From Geminicoccus harenae (GTDB taxonomy: Bacteria; Pseudomonadota; Alphaproteobacteria; Geminicoccales; Geminicoccaceae): a DNA stretch of 64,000 bases. The notes beneath the pieces were generated by a model. That model did not search any database. It saw only the letters and a program-made list of their open reading frames with translations, and was not told where the DNA came from. Both the position numbers and the translations under genes were made by a program. Where the stretch lies: contig NZ_JABGCL010000013.1 in NCBI RefSeq assembly GCF_019800005.1, positions 60,960-124,959 on the forward strand, in the 5' to 3' direction. Below, one piece after another: positions 1 through 8,190 of the stretch. The first letter of the stretch is position 1, and every line of letters starts with the position of its first letter.

Positions 1-152
1 AGGGCGGCCTCGCTCGGCGGGATCTGCGCCAGGCGCAGATAGTCCAGCGCCGGGTCGCCCTGCCCCAGGCGCAGCACCAGGAACACCGCCACCGAGACGA
101 TCAGCAGCAGCGGCAGGAGGGTGAGGATCCGGCGGAGCGCGAAGCGCAGCAT
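1..152 (-). CDS. nikB: Nickel/peptide ABC transporter permease, NikB-like (N-terminal part only)
   Basis: The start of a minus-strand gene that runs off the left edge. It begins with ATG at 152, one base after the nikA stop codon, so the two are certainly co-transcribed. The visible 50 residues start [10 protein letters not shown], continue with a hydrophobic segment of about 17 residues and then a short LRLGQGDPA stretch, as in the first transmembrane helix and periplasmic turn of NikB/DppB-type permeases. By family knowledge it would form the inner-membrane channel with NikC. Substrate assignment rests on nikA and the NikR-like operator upstream. The rest of the gene lies outside the window. 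Confidence 0.8.
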   Translation of the reverse strand, partial: MLRFALRRILTLLPLLLIVSVAVFLVLRLGQGDPALDYLRLAQIPPSEAA

Positions 153-153
153 C

Positions 154-1725
154 TCAGAGGGCGGCCGAAGATGGCCGGAAGCTCTCGAACGGGATCTCGT
201 TCACGGTCGGGCCGAAGCCCACCTCCTTCAGCCTGGGCCCGGCGACATAGCTGGAGGTCGTGTAGGAGATCGGCAGGTAGACCGCCTGCTCGTGCAGGAT
301 CGTGAGCAGCCAGGCATAGGTGTCGCGCCTGGCCGCCTCGTCGGTCTCGACCAGCACCTCGCCGATCCGCCGGTCGATCTCCGCCTTCATCGGCAGGCCG
401 GACTGGGCCTGGAAGTCGGCATGGGTCGGCACGCGCATCCCGCTCATGAAGGAGTGCGGGTCATAGGGCGCACCCCAGGTGTCGCCGAAGATCATCCCGA
501 ACTCGCCCGACTGCTGGCGCGCTGTCATGCCGCTCTCGTCCAGGCCCACCAGCCGGGCCTGCATGCCGATGGCGCGCAGTTCCGCCTGCACCGCCTCGGC
601 CAATGCCTTCTGCACCGCGTCGCTGCCGACAAAGCACAGGTCGAGTTCCAGGGGCTGGCCATCCCTGGCCCGCATTGCCCGTTCCTCGGGCCGGTGCCAG
701 CCAGCCTCCTCCAGCAGCGCCTGTGCCAGCGCGCGGTCGAACGCGAAGGGCTCCAGCGGCACGTCGGTATAGGGGAAGTTGCGGGCGAACAGGGTTTCGG
801 CCGGCTCTTCCAGGTCCAGCAGCACGTTTTTGACCAGCGACTGGCGGTTCACCCCGTGCAGGATCGCCCGGCGGACCTTGAGGTCGTCCGTGGGTGACCT
901 GCCGCTGTTGAGCGCCAGGTTGCGCGATGCCAGGGGTGGCGAGACCGCGCAGGCAAAGCGCGGGTCGGCGGCAAAGCGCTGGAACGCCATCGCACTGAGC
1001 TGGTCGCTGCCGAAGACCAGGTCGATCTCGCCGGTCTCCAGGGCCAGCGCCCGCGTGTTCGGGTCGGGCACGACCTTGACCAGCAGTTCGGCAAACGCAG
1101 GCCGGCTGCCCCAGTAGGTCTCGTTGCGCACGAACCGGTCATGCTCGCCAGGCGCCGTCTCCACGAGCCGCCAGGGGCCGGTGCCCACCGGCGCGAAGCC
1201 CGCCTCGCCCCTGGCCAGCACCGCCGGTGACAGGAAGCGGACCGGGCGGATCAGGGCCAGCTCGAACAGGACCGGGTAGTAGGGATCGTTCAGCCGGAGG
1301 CGCACGCGGTCAGGTGCGGTCACCTCGACCGCCTGGATCTGCGCGATCAGCTCCAGCCAGCCATGCTGCGCCTTATCCGCGACCAGGGCATCGAGATTGG
1401 CCTTGACCGCCTGGGCGTCGAACGGCGTGCCGTCGGTGAAGGTGACGCCCTGGCGCAGGGTGAAGTCCCAGGTCCGGCCGTCATCGCTCACCGCCCAACC
1501 GGTCGCGAGCCAGGGCTCGATCCGGCCGCCTTCCACGTAGCGGACCAGCGGCTCGTAGACCATCGCCTGGGCGAACATCTGGTTCGGCGCGTAGCCGTGC
1601 GGATGGAGCGGGCCGACATTGCGGGGATATGAATAGACCAGCACGTCCTGCGGGACGGCGCGGGCGGCCAAGCTCGGCAGGGTCGCCAGCGCGGCACCGG
1701 CCAGCAGGAGCTCTCGGCGCAGCAT
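154..1725 (-). CDS. nikA: Nickel ABC transporter periplasmic binding protein NikA
   Basis: A 523-residue SBP_bac_5 family protein with an N-terminal signal peptide (hydrophobic stretch at residues 7-22, likely cleavage after the ARA/VPQ region). The mature start ([15 protein letters not shown], then [15 protein letters not shown]) matches the E. coli NikA pattern far better than generic dipeptide or oligopeptide binding proteins. Later stretches such as [17 protein letters not shown] and [13 protein letters not shown] also follow NikA. It captures chelated Ni(II) in the periplasm for the NikBC permease, and nikB follows one base after its stop. A NikR-type palindrome lies 77 bases upstream of the start. 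nikC, nikD, nikE and nikR are not visible here. Confidence 0.92.
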   Translation of the reverse strand: MLRRELLLAGAALATLPSLAARAVPQDVLVYSYPRNVGPLHPHGYAPNQMFAQAMVYEPLVRYVEGGRIEPWLATGWAVSDDGRTWDFTLRQGVTFTDGTPFDAQAVKANLDALVADKAQHGWLELIAQIQAVEVTAPDRVRLRLNDPYYPVLFELALIRPVRFLSPAVLARGEAGFAPVGTGPWRLVETAPGEHDRFVRNETYWGSRPAFAELLVKVVPDPNTRALALETGEIDLVFGSDQLSAMAFQRFAADPRFACAVSPPLASRNLALNSGRSPTDDLKVRRAILHGVNRQSLVKNVLLDLEEPAETLFARNFPYTDVPLEPFAFDRALAQALLEEAGWHRPEERAMRARDGQPLELDLCFVGSDAVQKALAEAVQAELRAIGMQARLVGLDESGMTARQQSGEFGMIFGDTWGAPYDPHSFMSGMRVPTHADFQAQSGLPMKAEIDRRIGEVLVETDEAARRDTYAWLLTILHEQAVYLPISYTTSSYVAGPRLKEVGFGPTVNEIPFESFRPSSAAL

Positions 1726-1802
1726 GGGCGGGCTTCCACTTCCGCAGGACGCCGGCGCCGCCCGACGCGCCCGGAGGTCACGAGCAGGTTCGGCCGGCAG
1801 AG

Positions 1803-1830
1803 GTATGAAGTTTTGCAGAAAACCTCATAC
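1803..1830. promoter_or_regulatory. NikR-type operator upstream of nikA
   Basis: The sequence reads GTATGA, 16 bases, TCATAC, which is exactly the spacing and half-site of the E. coli NikR operator. One more symmetric G/C pair extends it to 1802-1831. It lies 77-105 bases upstream of the nikA start in the spacer between nikA and the aldo/keto reductase. The match is seen directly. Binding by a NikR protein is inferred, since no nikR gene is in the window. Confidence 0.85.
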
Positions 1831-1871
1831 CGATCGGCCAGCCGGCCTGTCCAGCCGCTTGTCGCCTGCCC

Positions 1872-2888
1872 TCAGCCCGGCACGGGCGCGTCCTCGCGCA
1901 CCAGCCCTTCCCGCTTCAGCTCCGCCCAGAACGCCGCCGGGATGTCGGTGCGGAAGATCGCGAGATTCTCTTCCAGCTGCGCCACCGTGCGCGTGCCGGG
2001 GATGTTCGACACGATCGCCGGGTGGGCCAGGACGAACTGCAGCGACGCGGCCTTGAGTGGTACCTGGTGGCGCTGGCAGACCGCCTCGATCCGCCGGACC
2101 CGCTCCATGATCACTTCCGGTGCGGGCTGGTAGTTGTACTTGGCACCGGGCACTGCACCGGTCGCAAGGATGCCGGAATTGTAGCCGCCGCCCAGCACCA
2201 CCGAGGCGCCCCGTTCGACGCACAAGGGCAGGAACCCGTCCAGCGCCTCCTGCTCCAGCAGCGTGTAGCGCCCGGCCAGGAGGAAGCAGTCGAAGTCGTG
2301 GCGCTTCAGCCCCTCGTGGCAGACCTGCCACTCGTTGACGCCCAGGCCCACGGCCTTGACCACGCCCTCGTCGCGCAGCTTCAGGATCGCCCGGGCGCAG
2401 CCGTCCATCGCCTGCTCGAACACTTCCGGCTGCTCGTCGCCGAAGTTGAACCGGTCGATGTCGTGGATGAACAATATGTCGATCCACTCGATCGCCAGGC
2501 GCTGCAGACTGTCCTCGAAGGCACGCATCGTGCCGTCATAGGAGAAGTCGAACTGGAGGCGGAACGGGGCCGCGTTCACCCAGGGCGTGAAGTCGATCGA
2601 ATCGCGCCTGGCCGGCACCAGCCGCCGTCCGACCTTGGAGGACACCACCAGCTCGTCGCGCGGATACCAGCGCAGCCCCTGGCCCAGCCGCAGCTCGCTC
2701 AGGCCATGGCCATAGAGCGGCGCGGTATCGAAATAGCGCACGCCCGCGTCCCAGGCCGCCGCGATCATGGCGGCACTGGTCTCCTCGGTGATCGGCTTCA
2801 GGAAATTGCCGATCGGCGCAGCACCGAAGCCGATCTGGGTCACTTCGAGGCCGCTTTTCGGCATGCGGCGCCTGGCGATGGGATCCAT
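1872..2888 (-). CDS. Aldo/keto reductase, D-threo-aldose/L-fucose dehydrogenase-like
   Basis: A 338-residue NAD(P)-dependent aldo/keto reductase. The start at 2888 (MDPIARRRMP) is chosen because a GAGGGGAGGAAC ribosome site sits just upstream; the frame is open further back but that stretch does not resemble the family. The catalytic tetrad is visible as Asp54 and Tyr59 (FDTAPLYG), Lys85 (SSKVGR) and His142 (FIHDID). The closest subgroup by pattern is the D-threo-aldose 1-dehydrogenase/L-fucose dehydrogenase set, which oxidises aldoses to aldonolactones in the cytoplasm. It is a single gene with its own 16-bp palindrome at 2915-2930, a dyad repeated upstream of the DUF993 gene near 31.26 kb, which suggests a shared sugar regulon. 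Exact substrate is unknown. Confidence 0.85.
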   Translation of the reverse strand: MDPIARRRMPKSGLEVTQIGFGAAPIGNFLKPITEETSAAMIAAAWDAGVRYFDTAPLYGHGLSELRLGQGLRWYPRDELVVSSKVGRRLVPARRDSIDFTPWVNAAPFRLQFDFSYDGTMRAFEDSLQRLAIEWIDILFIHDIDRFNFGDEQPEVFEQAMDGCARAILKLRDEGVVKAVGLGVNEWQVCHEGLKRHDFDCFLLAGRYTLLEQEALDGFLPLCVERGASVVLGGGYNSGILATGAVPGAKYNYQPAPEVIMERVRRIEAVCQRHQVPLKAASLQFVLAHPAIVSNIPGTRTVAQLEENLAIFRTDIPAAFWAELKREGLVREDAPVPG

Positions 2889-2914
2889 CCGTTCCTCCCC
2901 TCCGTACAGTTTAG

Positions 2915-2930
2915 GTAACCGTACGGTTAC
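2915..2930. promoter_or_regulatory. Perfect 16-bp palindrome GTAAC-N6-GTTAC (candidate operator)
   Basis: GTAACCGTACGGTTAC is a perfect palindrome 26 bases upstream of the aldo/keto reductase start, where a repressor would block transcription. The same half-sites with the same six-base spacing occur at 31260-31275 upstream of the DUF993 gene. The cognate regulator is not identified; LacI- or GntR-type proteins commonly use such sites. Confidence 0.6.
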
Positions 2931-3020
2931 TTGCCGGGGCTGGCAAGCCGCGGCGAGGCGCCGGATCGGGCAAGGATCTTGCTGTTTCGTGGCTGCCTGG
3001 GACGCGCCGGGAGACGGGTC

Positions 3021-3146
3021 CGAGACGTGCGCATACCGAACCGCATGCCTCGCACTATGCTGGCCGAGTTCGGGCACGAGGTGCCGGACGAGGTCGAGCT
3101 GCCGGTCTGGAACGACAATGCCGAGCTGCGCTGCCCGGCCCTCAGC
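3021..3146 (+). pseudogene. Fragment of nitrile hydratase alpha subunit C-terminus
   Basis: The plus-strand reading frame here gives PRTMLAEFGHEVPDEVEL followed by PVWNDNAELRCPAL. This matches the conserved C-terminal pattern of nitrile hydratase alpha subunits (PR-x-VLAEFG-x-ELPDDVEVRVWDSSAE-x-RYLVLP). The Cys-cluster metal site and the rest of the 200-residue protein are absent, and the frame then runs into unrelated sequence, so this is a decayed remnant about 40 codons long. It fills the 322-base spacer between the aldo/keto reductase and VOC genes. Recognition is from memory of the family and is not a database result. Confidence 0.65.
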
Positions 3147-3210
3147 ACGCCCACCACCACGACCAGGATCGTCCGCCGCGCCGATCACCAGAGCCCGTCG
3201 CGGCTCCCGC

Positions 3211-3618
3211 CTACTCGTCCGCCGGCTGGGCGATCACTTCCCAGACCAGCCCGTCCGGATCGGCGAAGTAGCCGGCAAAGCCACCCCAGGCCTGAGCCTG
3301 CGGCTGGCCGGCCGGCAGCTTGCCGCCCGCAGCGGCGGCCCGCTCGACCACGGCCGCCACCTCGGCCTCACTGGCCACGAGCATGCTGAGCACCATCCCG
3401 CCGGCCCGGTCGGGGATGCCCAGCTGGCCGAACTGCCGGGTGAAGAATTCCCGCTCGTAGAGCAGCAGGGACAGGCCGCGATCCAGGTCGATCTTCACAT
3501 AGACGTCGCCGGCGCTGACCCGCTCCGCGGGCCAGCCCAGGCCGTCGCGATAGAAGGCGGCCGTTCGCTGGAGGTCGTCCACCGCGACGCTGATGAGGTC
3601 GAGGCCGGGCTTGGTCAT
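3211..3618 (-). CDS. VOC family protein (glyoxalase/bleomycin resistance fold)
   Basis: A 135-residue vicinal-oxygen-chelate protein starting MTKPGLDLISVAVDDLQR at 3618. The longer open frame upstream lacks family sequence. It shows the beta-alpha-beta-beta-beta modules: LISVAVDDLQRTAAFYRDGLGWP at the N-terminus, and GGFAGYFADPDGLVWEVIAQP at the C-terminus, where the Asp-Pro-Asp-Gly and final Glu are typical. Such proteins may be glyoxalases, dioxygenases or binding proteins; nothing here fixes the substrate. It is a single gene. Confidence 0.8.
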   Translation of the reverse strand: MTKPGLDLISVAVDDLQRTAAFYRDGLGWPAERVSAGDVYVKIDLDRGLSLLLYEREFFTRQFGQLGIPDRAGGMVLSMLVASEAEVAAVVERAAAAGGKLPAGQPQAQAWGGFAGYFADPDGLVWEVIAQPADE

Positions 3619-3733
3619 GCGCGTCTCCGTGGAAGCAGGATGCATCCAGGCTGCGGCAGGGACACCAGGCGGTAAAGCCCGGGCCGGGTCCACGAGCGAC
3701 CACGATCGCGCGAACCCGGCGTGCCGGATCAGC

Positions 3734-4111
3734 CTACTTGCGCGCCTTGCGCTTGGCGTAGCGCGCATCGCGGGCCGCCTTCTGCGCTGCCAGGAGATCC
3801 TGCTCCTGCTGGCGCTCCAGGGCAGCCTGGGCCTCCAGGGCGGTCTTCTCGGCCTCGGCCTCGGCCGCCAGCCGCGCCCGCTCGGCAGCCTGGGCGGCTT
3901 CCTGCTCGCGCTTGATCGCGTCGCGCTCGGCCTTGCGAGCCTCGCGCGCCTGCGCGATGGCTACGCGCTCCGCCTGACGGGCGGCTGCGGCCGGATCGTT
4001 CGCGGACGCCTTGGCCCGGAAGCGCTCGAGGAGCGCCCGCTTCGCGGCCGCCGAAGCGTTGCTCCTCTCGGTAAAGCCGACATTGCTGGATTCGATGGGA
4101 CTATTTCTCAT
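3734..4111 (-). CDS. DUF6481-like small charged alpha-helical protein
   Basis: A 125-residue protein that is almost entirely Ala, Glu, Arg and Lys from residue 20 on (RALLERFRAKA, then DPAAAARQAERVAIAQAREARKAERDA, then AQAAERARLAAEAEAEK). It is predicted to be a long continuous charged helix or coiled coil ending in KRKARK. The DPA-AARQAER pattern is that of the DUF6481 family found widely in alphaproteobacteria, with no known function. The family name is from pattern memory. It stands alone between the VOC and SDR genes. Confidence 0.75.
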   Translation of the reverse strand: MRNSPIESSNVGFTERSNASAAAKRALLERFRAKASANDPAAAARQAERVAIAQAREARKAERDAIKREQEAAQAAERARLAAEAEAEKTALEAQAALERQQEQDLLAAQKAARDARYAKRKARK

Positions 4112-4201
4112 CGGCGTGATGTGGTGGCTCGCGGGCCGATTTCAACACTGCAACCGCACCGGCCCGCTCAGTTCCTCAGCCCCGCCGCAAAGCCGCCGCG
4201 A

Positions 4202-4990
4202 CTACCAGATCAGGTAGCCGCCATCGATCACGAAGGCGGAGCCGGTCACGAAGTCGGAGGCCGGGCTGGCGAGGTAGAGGGCGAGCGGTCCGATCTCCTC
4301 CGGGTTGCCCGGCCGGCCCATCGGGATCTGGTGGACGAAGGTCTCGATCACCTCGGGCTTCAGCTCGTTCCAGCGCTTGTTGGCGTCGGTCATGAACAGG
4401 CCCGGGCAGATCGCGTTGACGTTGACGCCGCGCTGCGCCCAGTCGGCCGCGGTCGCCCGCGTGAAGTGGAGCAGGGCCGCCTTGGTGGCCTCGTAGTGCC
4501 GGCCGTGGATGCCGCGATTGGCGATGATGGCGCTGATCGAGGCGATGTTGACGATCTTGCGGCGCGCCGGCCCCGGACGGTCGAGCATGGCACCGCCGAT
4601 CAGCTTGGTCGTCAGGAACGCGCTGGTCAGGTTCAGGTCGACCAGCTTCTGCCAGGTCTCGAGCGGCATCTCCTCCGTCGGGATGTTGGCCTCGCGGTTG
4701 CCGACATTGTTGATCAGGATGTCGATCCCGCCGGGGATCGCCAGCGCCTCGCGGCAGGCCCGCTCGCAGTCCGCCGGGTCGGCCATGTCGGCCGCGATCG
4801 TCCAGACCTGACGGCCGAGCGCCCGGATCTCGTCGGCAGTGGCGGCCAGGGTCTCCTCGGTGCGCCCGGTGAGGATCACGTCGGCCCCGGCCTCGGCGAT
4901 CGCCAGCGCCATCGCCCGGCCGAGCCCACGGCTACCGCCGGTGACCATCAGCCGCCTGCCCTCGACCCGGAACTTGTCCAGCACGCCCAC
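4202..4990 (-). CDS. SDR family oxidoreductase, gluconate 5-dehydrogenase/KduD-like
   Basis: A 262-residue classical short-chain dehydrogenase. The GTG start at 4990 follows a GGGGAGAA ribosome site. The cofactor motif TGGSRGLG is at residues 17-24, NNVG at 94-97, a catalytic Ser near 151-153, and Tyr166/Lys170 (YEATK). The opening LDKF-x-V-x-G and overall length resemble gluconate 5-dehydrogenase and KduD, which act on keto-deoxy sugar acids. It is divergent from uxaC and from the TRAP/KdgF genes, so a role in reducing a 5-keto-4-deoxyuronate product of KdgF is a reasonable inference. Other sugar-acid substrates remain possible. Confidence 0.8.
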   Translation of the reverse strand: MGVLDKFRVEGRRLMVTGGSRGLGRAMALAIAEAGADVILTGRTEETLAATADEIRALGRQVWTIAADMADPADCERACREALAIPGGIDILINNVGNREANIPTEEMPLETWQKLVDLNLTSAFLTTKLIGGAMLDRPGPARRKIVNIASISAIIANRGIHGRHYEATKAALLHFTRATAADWAQRGVNVNAICPGLFMTDANKRWNELKPEVIETFVHQIPMGRPGNPEEIGPLALYLASPASDFVTGSAFVIDGGYLIW

Positions 4991-5134
4991 TACCGTTCTC
5001 CCCTCACTCGTGGCGGGGCAGAGCGACTCACGCAGGGCGCACCCGCGTCAAGAGGGCACGTCCCCCGGGAGCCTGCGTAACGTCATCATGGTGCTTGTCG
5101 GGACAGGACTGATATATTACCTTTTTCGGCAATA

Positions 5135-5153
5135 CTGGTCATCAAGACACCAG
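5135..5153. promoter_or_regulatory. Dyad CTGGT-N9-ACCAG in the SDR-uxaC divergent region
   Basis: Perfect 5-bp arms 18 bases upstream of the uxaC start and in the 181-base divergent spacer. TGGT...ACCA half-sites are typical of GntR-family uronate regulators, but the spacing differs from the UxuR/ExuR consensus. Candidate only. Confidence 0.3.
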
Positions 5154-5171
5154 ACTTTCAGGGAGGCAGGC

Positions 5172-6575
5172 TTGCTGCTCGATCCGAACCGGCTGCTGCC
5201 GTTCGATCCCGCTGCCCGCAGCTTGGCGCGCCGGCTCCTGGCCGAGGTGGCGCCCTTGCCGATCGTCAGCCCGCACGGCCACACCGATCCCAGCTGGTAC
5301 GCGCTGGACCAGCCCTTCCCCGACCCCGCCCAGCTCTTCGTGGTGCCCGACCACTACGTGTTCCGCATGCTCTACAGCCAGGGCGTGCGGCTGGAGGAAC
5401 TGGGCGTGCCGAGCGTGGACGGCACGCCGGTCGAGACCGACGGGCGCCGGATCTGGCGGCGCTTTGCCGAGCACTACCACCTGTTCCGCGGCACCCCGAC
5501 TAGGCTCTGGCTGGACCATGCCTTTGCCACCCTGTTCGGCCTGGAGGAGCGGCTGTCGGCCCACAACGCCGATTCCCACTATGACCGCATCGCCGACTGC
5601 CTGGCCCGGCCGGAGTTCCGGCCGCGCGCCTTGTTCGAGCGGTTCAATATCGAGGTGATCGCCACCACCGAGAGCCCGCTCGACGATCTGCGCTGGCACA
5701 AGCAGATCCGGGAATCCGGCTGGGGCGGCCGGGTGGTCACCGCGTACCGGCCCGACCCGGTGGTCGATCCCGACTTCCAGGGCTTTGCCGCCAATCTCGA
5801 CCGGTTCGGCGAGCTCACCGGCTGCGATACCGGGAACTGGCAGGGCTATCTCGATGCCCACCGCCAGCGCCGCGCCTTCTTCAAGACGATGGGCGCCACC
5901 TCCACCGATCACGGCCACCCGACCGCCCGCACGCTCGACCTGGACGGGCCGGCTGCGGCCGACCTGTTCGCCAGGGTGCGCGGTGGCGAGGCCTCGGCCG
6001 CCGAGCGCGAGGCGTTCCGCGCGCAGATGCTGACCGAGATGGCGCGGATGAGCCTGGACGACGGGCTGGTCATGCAGATCCATCCAGGATCCTGGCGCAA
6101 CCACGACCCGCATCTGTTCGCCTGCTTCGGCCGGGACAAGGGTGCCGACATCCCGACCCGCACCGACTATGTCGAGGCGCTGCGCCCGCTGCTGGCTGCC
6201 GTCGGCCACCGCGCCGACCTGACCGTGATCCTGTTCACGCTGGACGAGAGCGCCTACGCGCGCGAGCTGGCGCCTTTGGCCGGCGTCTATCCCTGCCTGA
6301 GGCTGGGCCCTGCCTGGTGGTTCTTCGACAGCCCCGAGGGCATGCGGCGCTATCGCGAGCTCACCACCGAGACGGCCGGCTTCTACAACACGGTCGGCTT
6401 CAACGACGACACCCGCGCCTTCCCCTCGATCCCGGCCCGCCACGACATGGCGCGGCGGGTCGATTGCGCCTTTCTCGCCGAGCTCGTCCTGACCGGGCGG
6501 CTGGACGAGGACGAGGCGTTCGAGCTCGCGCATGACCTAGCCTACGGCCTCGCCAAGAAGGCCTACCGCCTCTGA
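5172..6575 (+). CDS. uxaC: Glucuronate isomerase (uronate isomerase)
   Basis: A 467-residue uronate isomerase of the amidohydrolase superfamily (E. coli protein 470 residues), interconverting D-glucuronate/D-fructuronate and D-galacturonate/D-tagaturonate in the cytoplasm. The start is a TTG at 5172 with GGGAGG five bases upstream; the frame is open far upstream but unlike the family. LLLDPNRLLPFDP at the N-terminus, the metal-binding HGHTDP (His35, His37), LWLDHAF, IHPGSWRNHD and FNDDTRAF are characteristic. It heads a co-directional block with a TRAP importer and a KdgF-like cupin, consistent with uptake and degradation of uronates. Confidence 0.95.
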   Translation: MLLDPNRLLPFDPAARSLARRLLAEVAPLPIVSPHGHTDPSWYALDQPFPDPAQLFVVPDHYVFRMLYSQGVRLEELGVPSVDGTPVETDGRRIWRRFAEHYHLFRGTPTRLWLDHAFATLFGLEERLSAHNADSHYDRIADCLARPEFRPRALFERFNIEVIATTESPLDDLRWHKQIRESGWGGRVVTAYRPDPVVDPDFQGFAANLDRFGELTGCDTGNWQGYLDAHRQRRAFFKTMGATSTDHGHPTARTLDLDGPAAADLFARVRGGEASAAEREAFRAQMLTEMARMSLDDGLVMQIHPGSWRNHDPHLFACFGRDKGADIPTRTDYVEALRPLLAAVGHRADLTVILFTLDESAYARELAPLAGVYPCLRLGPAWWFFDSPEGMRRYRELTTETAGFYNTVGFNDDTRAFPSIPARHDMARRVDCAFLAELVLTGRLDEDEAFELAHDLAYGLAKKAYRL

Positions 6576-6601
6576 ACCCCGGATCAGGGAGTTTACGGAC
6601 G

Positions 6602-7591
6602 ATGATGCTCAACCGACGCACGGCGCTGGCCGCCGGCACCGCCCTTGCCACCACCGGCCTGATGGGCGGTACCGCTCGCGCGCAGACCGTCACGCTGCGC
6701 TCCGCCGACATCCACCCGGAAGGCTATCCGACCGTGGCGGCGGTCCAGTTCATGGGCGAGCTGATCAAGGAGCGCACCGGCGGCCGGCTGGAGATCCAGC
6801 TCTTCCCGTCCGGCCAGCTGGGCGGCGAGAAGGACACGATCGAGCAGACGCGCTTTGGCGTCATCGACATGAACCGGATCAACTTCGCGCCCTTCAACAA
6901 CCTGATCCCCGAGACCCAGATCCTCTCGCTGCCCTTCCTGTTCCGCTCCGAGGACCACATGCACCAGGTCATCGACGGCGAGATCGGCGAGGAGATCGCG
7001 GCCGCCTTCGAGCCGCATGATCTCGTGGTGTTGGCCTTCTACGATTCGGGGGCGCGCTCCTTCTACAACGCCAAGCACCCGATCCAGACGCTCGACGACA
7101 TGAAGGGGCTGAAGATCCGGGTCCAGCAGTCCGACCTGTTCATCGCCATGATCCAGGCACTGGGCGCCAACGCCACGCCGATCCCGTTCGGCGAGGTCTA
7201 TTCCGCCCTGCAGACCGGCGTGGTCGACGGGGCGGAGAACAACTGGCCGTCCTATGATTCGGTGAAGCATTACGAGGTCGCGAAGTTCTACTCGCAGACC
7301 GAGCACTCCATGTCGCCGGAAGCCCTGGTCATGTCCAAGGCCAGCTATGACCGCCTCACCCCGGAGGACCAGGCGATCGTCAAGGCGGCGGCCAAGGAGT
7401 CGGTGCCGAAGATGCGCGAGCTGTGGGTGGCGCGCGAGAAGGAGGCCCGCACGCGGGCCGAGGCCGGCGGCGCGGTCGCCAACCCGGTGGACAAGGCGCC
7501 GTTCATCGCCGCCATGGAGCCGGTCTATGCCGAGTTCGTGACCGACGCGAAGCTCCAGGACCTGGTCCAGCGCATCCGCGCCATGGCCTGA
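6602..7591 (+). CDS. TRAP transporter solute-binding protein DctP (probable uronate binder)
   Basis: A 329-residue periplasmic binding protein beginning MMLNRRTALAAGTALATTG, a signal peptide with a twin-arginine pair that may use the Tat route, ending near ARAQ. The body has the DctP signature: FMGELIKERTGGRLEIQLFPSGQLGGE, then LPFLFRSEDHMHQVIDG, then MKGLKIRVQQSDLF with the substrate-carboxylate Arg, and GEVYSALQTGVVDGAENNWPSY. It starts 26 bases after uxaC and is followed by the small and large membrane subunits, so a uronate ligand is inferred from context. Confidence 0.9.
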   Translation: MMLNRRTALAAGTALATTGLMGGTARAQTVTLRSADIHPEGYPTVAAVQFMGELIKERTGGRLEIQLFPSGQLGGEKDTIEQTRFGVIDMNRINFAPFNNLIPETQILSLPFLFRSEDHMHQVIDGEIGEEIAAAFEPHDLVVLAFYDSGARSFYNAKHPIQTLDDMKGLKIRVQQSDLFIAMIQALGANATPIPFGEVYSALQTGVVDGAENNWPSYDSVKHYEVAKFYSQTEHSMSPEALVMSKASYDRLTPEDQAIVKAAAKESVPKMRELWVAREKEARTRAEAGGAVANPVDKAPFIAAMEPVYAEFVTDAKLQDLVQRIRAMA

Positions 7592-7631
7592 GCCGGCCCT
7601 GTCCCGCCAGTTCCCCCAGCCGGATCGCGCC

Positions 7632-8186
7632 ATGCCCGTTGCCGCCACCGTTCCGGGGGATCCGACCGCCCCGCCTGCTTCCCCGCTGGTCCGGCCAGTG
7701 GGCCCGCTCGCCCGGCTGCACCGGGTGCTCGACCGAATTGCGGCGGTGGCGCTCTGGTCGGCCGCGGCGGGCCTGATCGCCATGACCGCCGCGATCGCCT
7801 GGCAGGTGTTCGGCCGCTACGTGCTGAATGACAGCCCGCACTGGACCGAGCCCGGCTCGCTCCTGCTGATGAGCTGGTTCATCCTGCTGGGTGCCGCGGT
7901 GGGGGTGCGCGAGAGCGATCATTTGGGCTTCGAGATCGGCCTCACCCTCGCCCCCCCGAAGCTGCGCAAGGCGATGCAGTGCACCAGCTTCGCGCTGATC
8001 ACCCTGTTCGGCCTGGGCATGGCCTTCTATGGCGCCAAGCTCGCCGCCGGCACCTGGGGCGCCACCATGTCGGGTCTGGGCATCCCGCAGGGCGTGGACT
8101 ACCTCCCGCTGGTGCTGGGCGGCCTGCTCATCGCCCTGTTCGCCCTGGAGAAACTGCTCCAGCGCCTGATCGCGCGGGCGGACTGA
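7632..8186 (+). CDS. TRAP transporter small permease DctQ
   Basis: A 184-residue membrane protein with four predicted transmembrane segments and the DctQ pattern: AAAGLIAMTAAIAWQVFGRYVLND, then WTEPGSLLLMSWFILLGAAVGVRESDH. It pairs with DctM, whose gene begins four bases downstream, to form the inner-membrane Na+-coupled importer fed by the DctP protein. The first 30 residues are a Pro/Ala-rich cytoplasmic extension; a start further in is possible. Confidence 0.9.
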   Translation: MPVAATVPGDPTAPPASPLVRPVGPLARLHRVLDRIAAVALWSAAAGLIAMTAAIAWQVFGRYVLNDSPHWTEPGSLLLMSWFILLGAAVGVRESDHLGFEIGLTLAPPKLRKAMQCTSFALITLFGLGMAFYGAKLAAGTWGATMSGLGIPQGVDYLPLVLGGLLIALFALEKLLQRLIARAD

Positions 8187-8190
8187 CCCC

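Noticed and set aside
4839..5171. Upstream extension of uxaC
   Set aside because: The extension is antisense to the SDR gene and promoter. The TTG at 5172 has GGGAGG and aligns with the family N-terminus.
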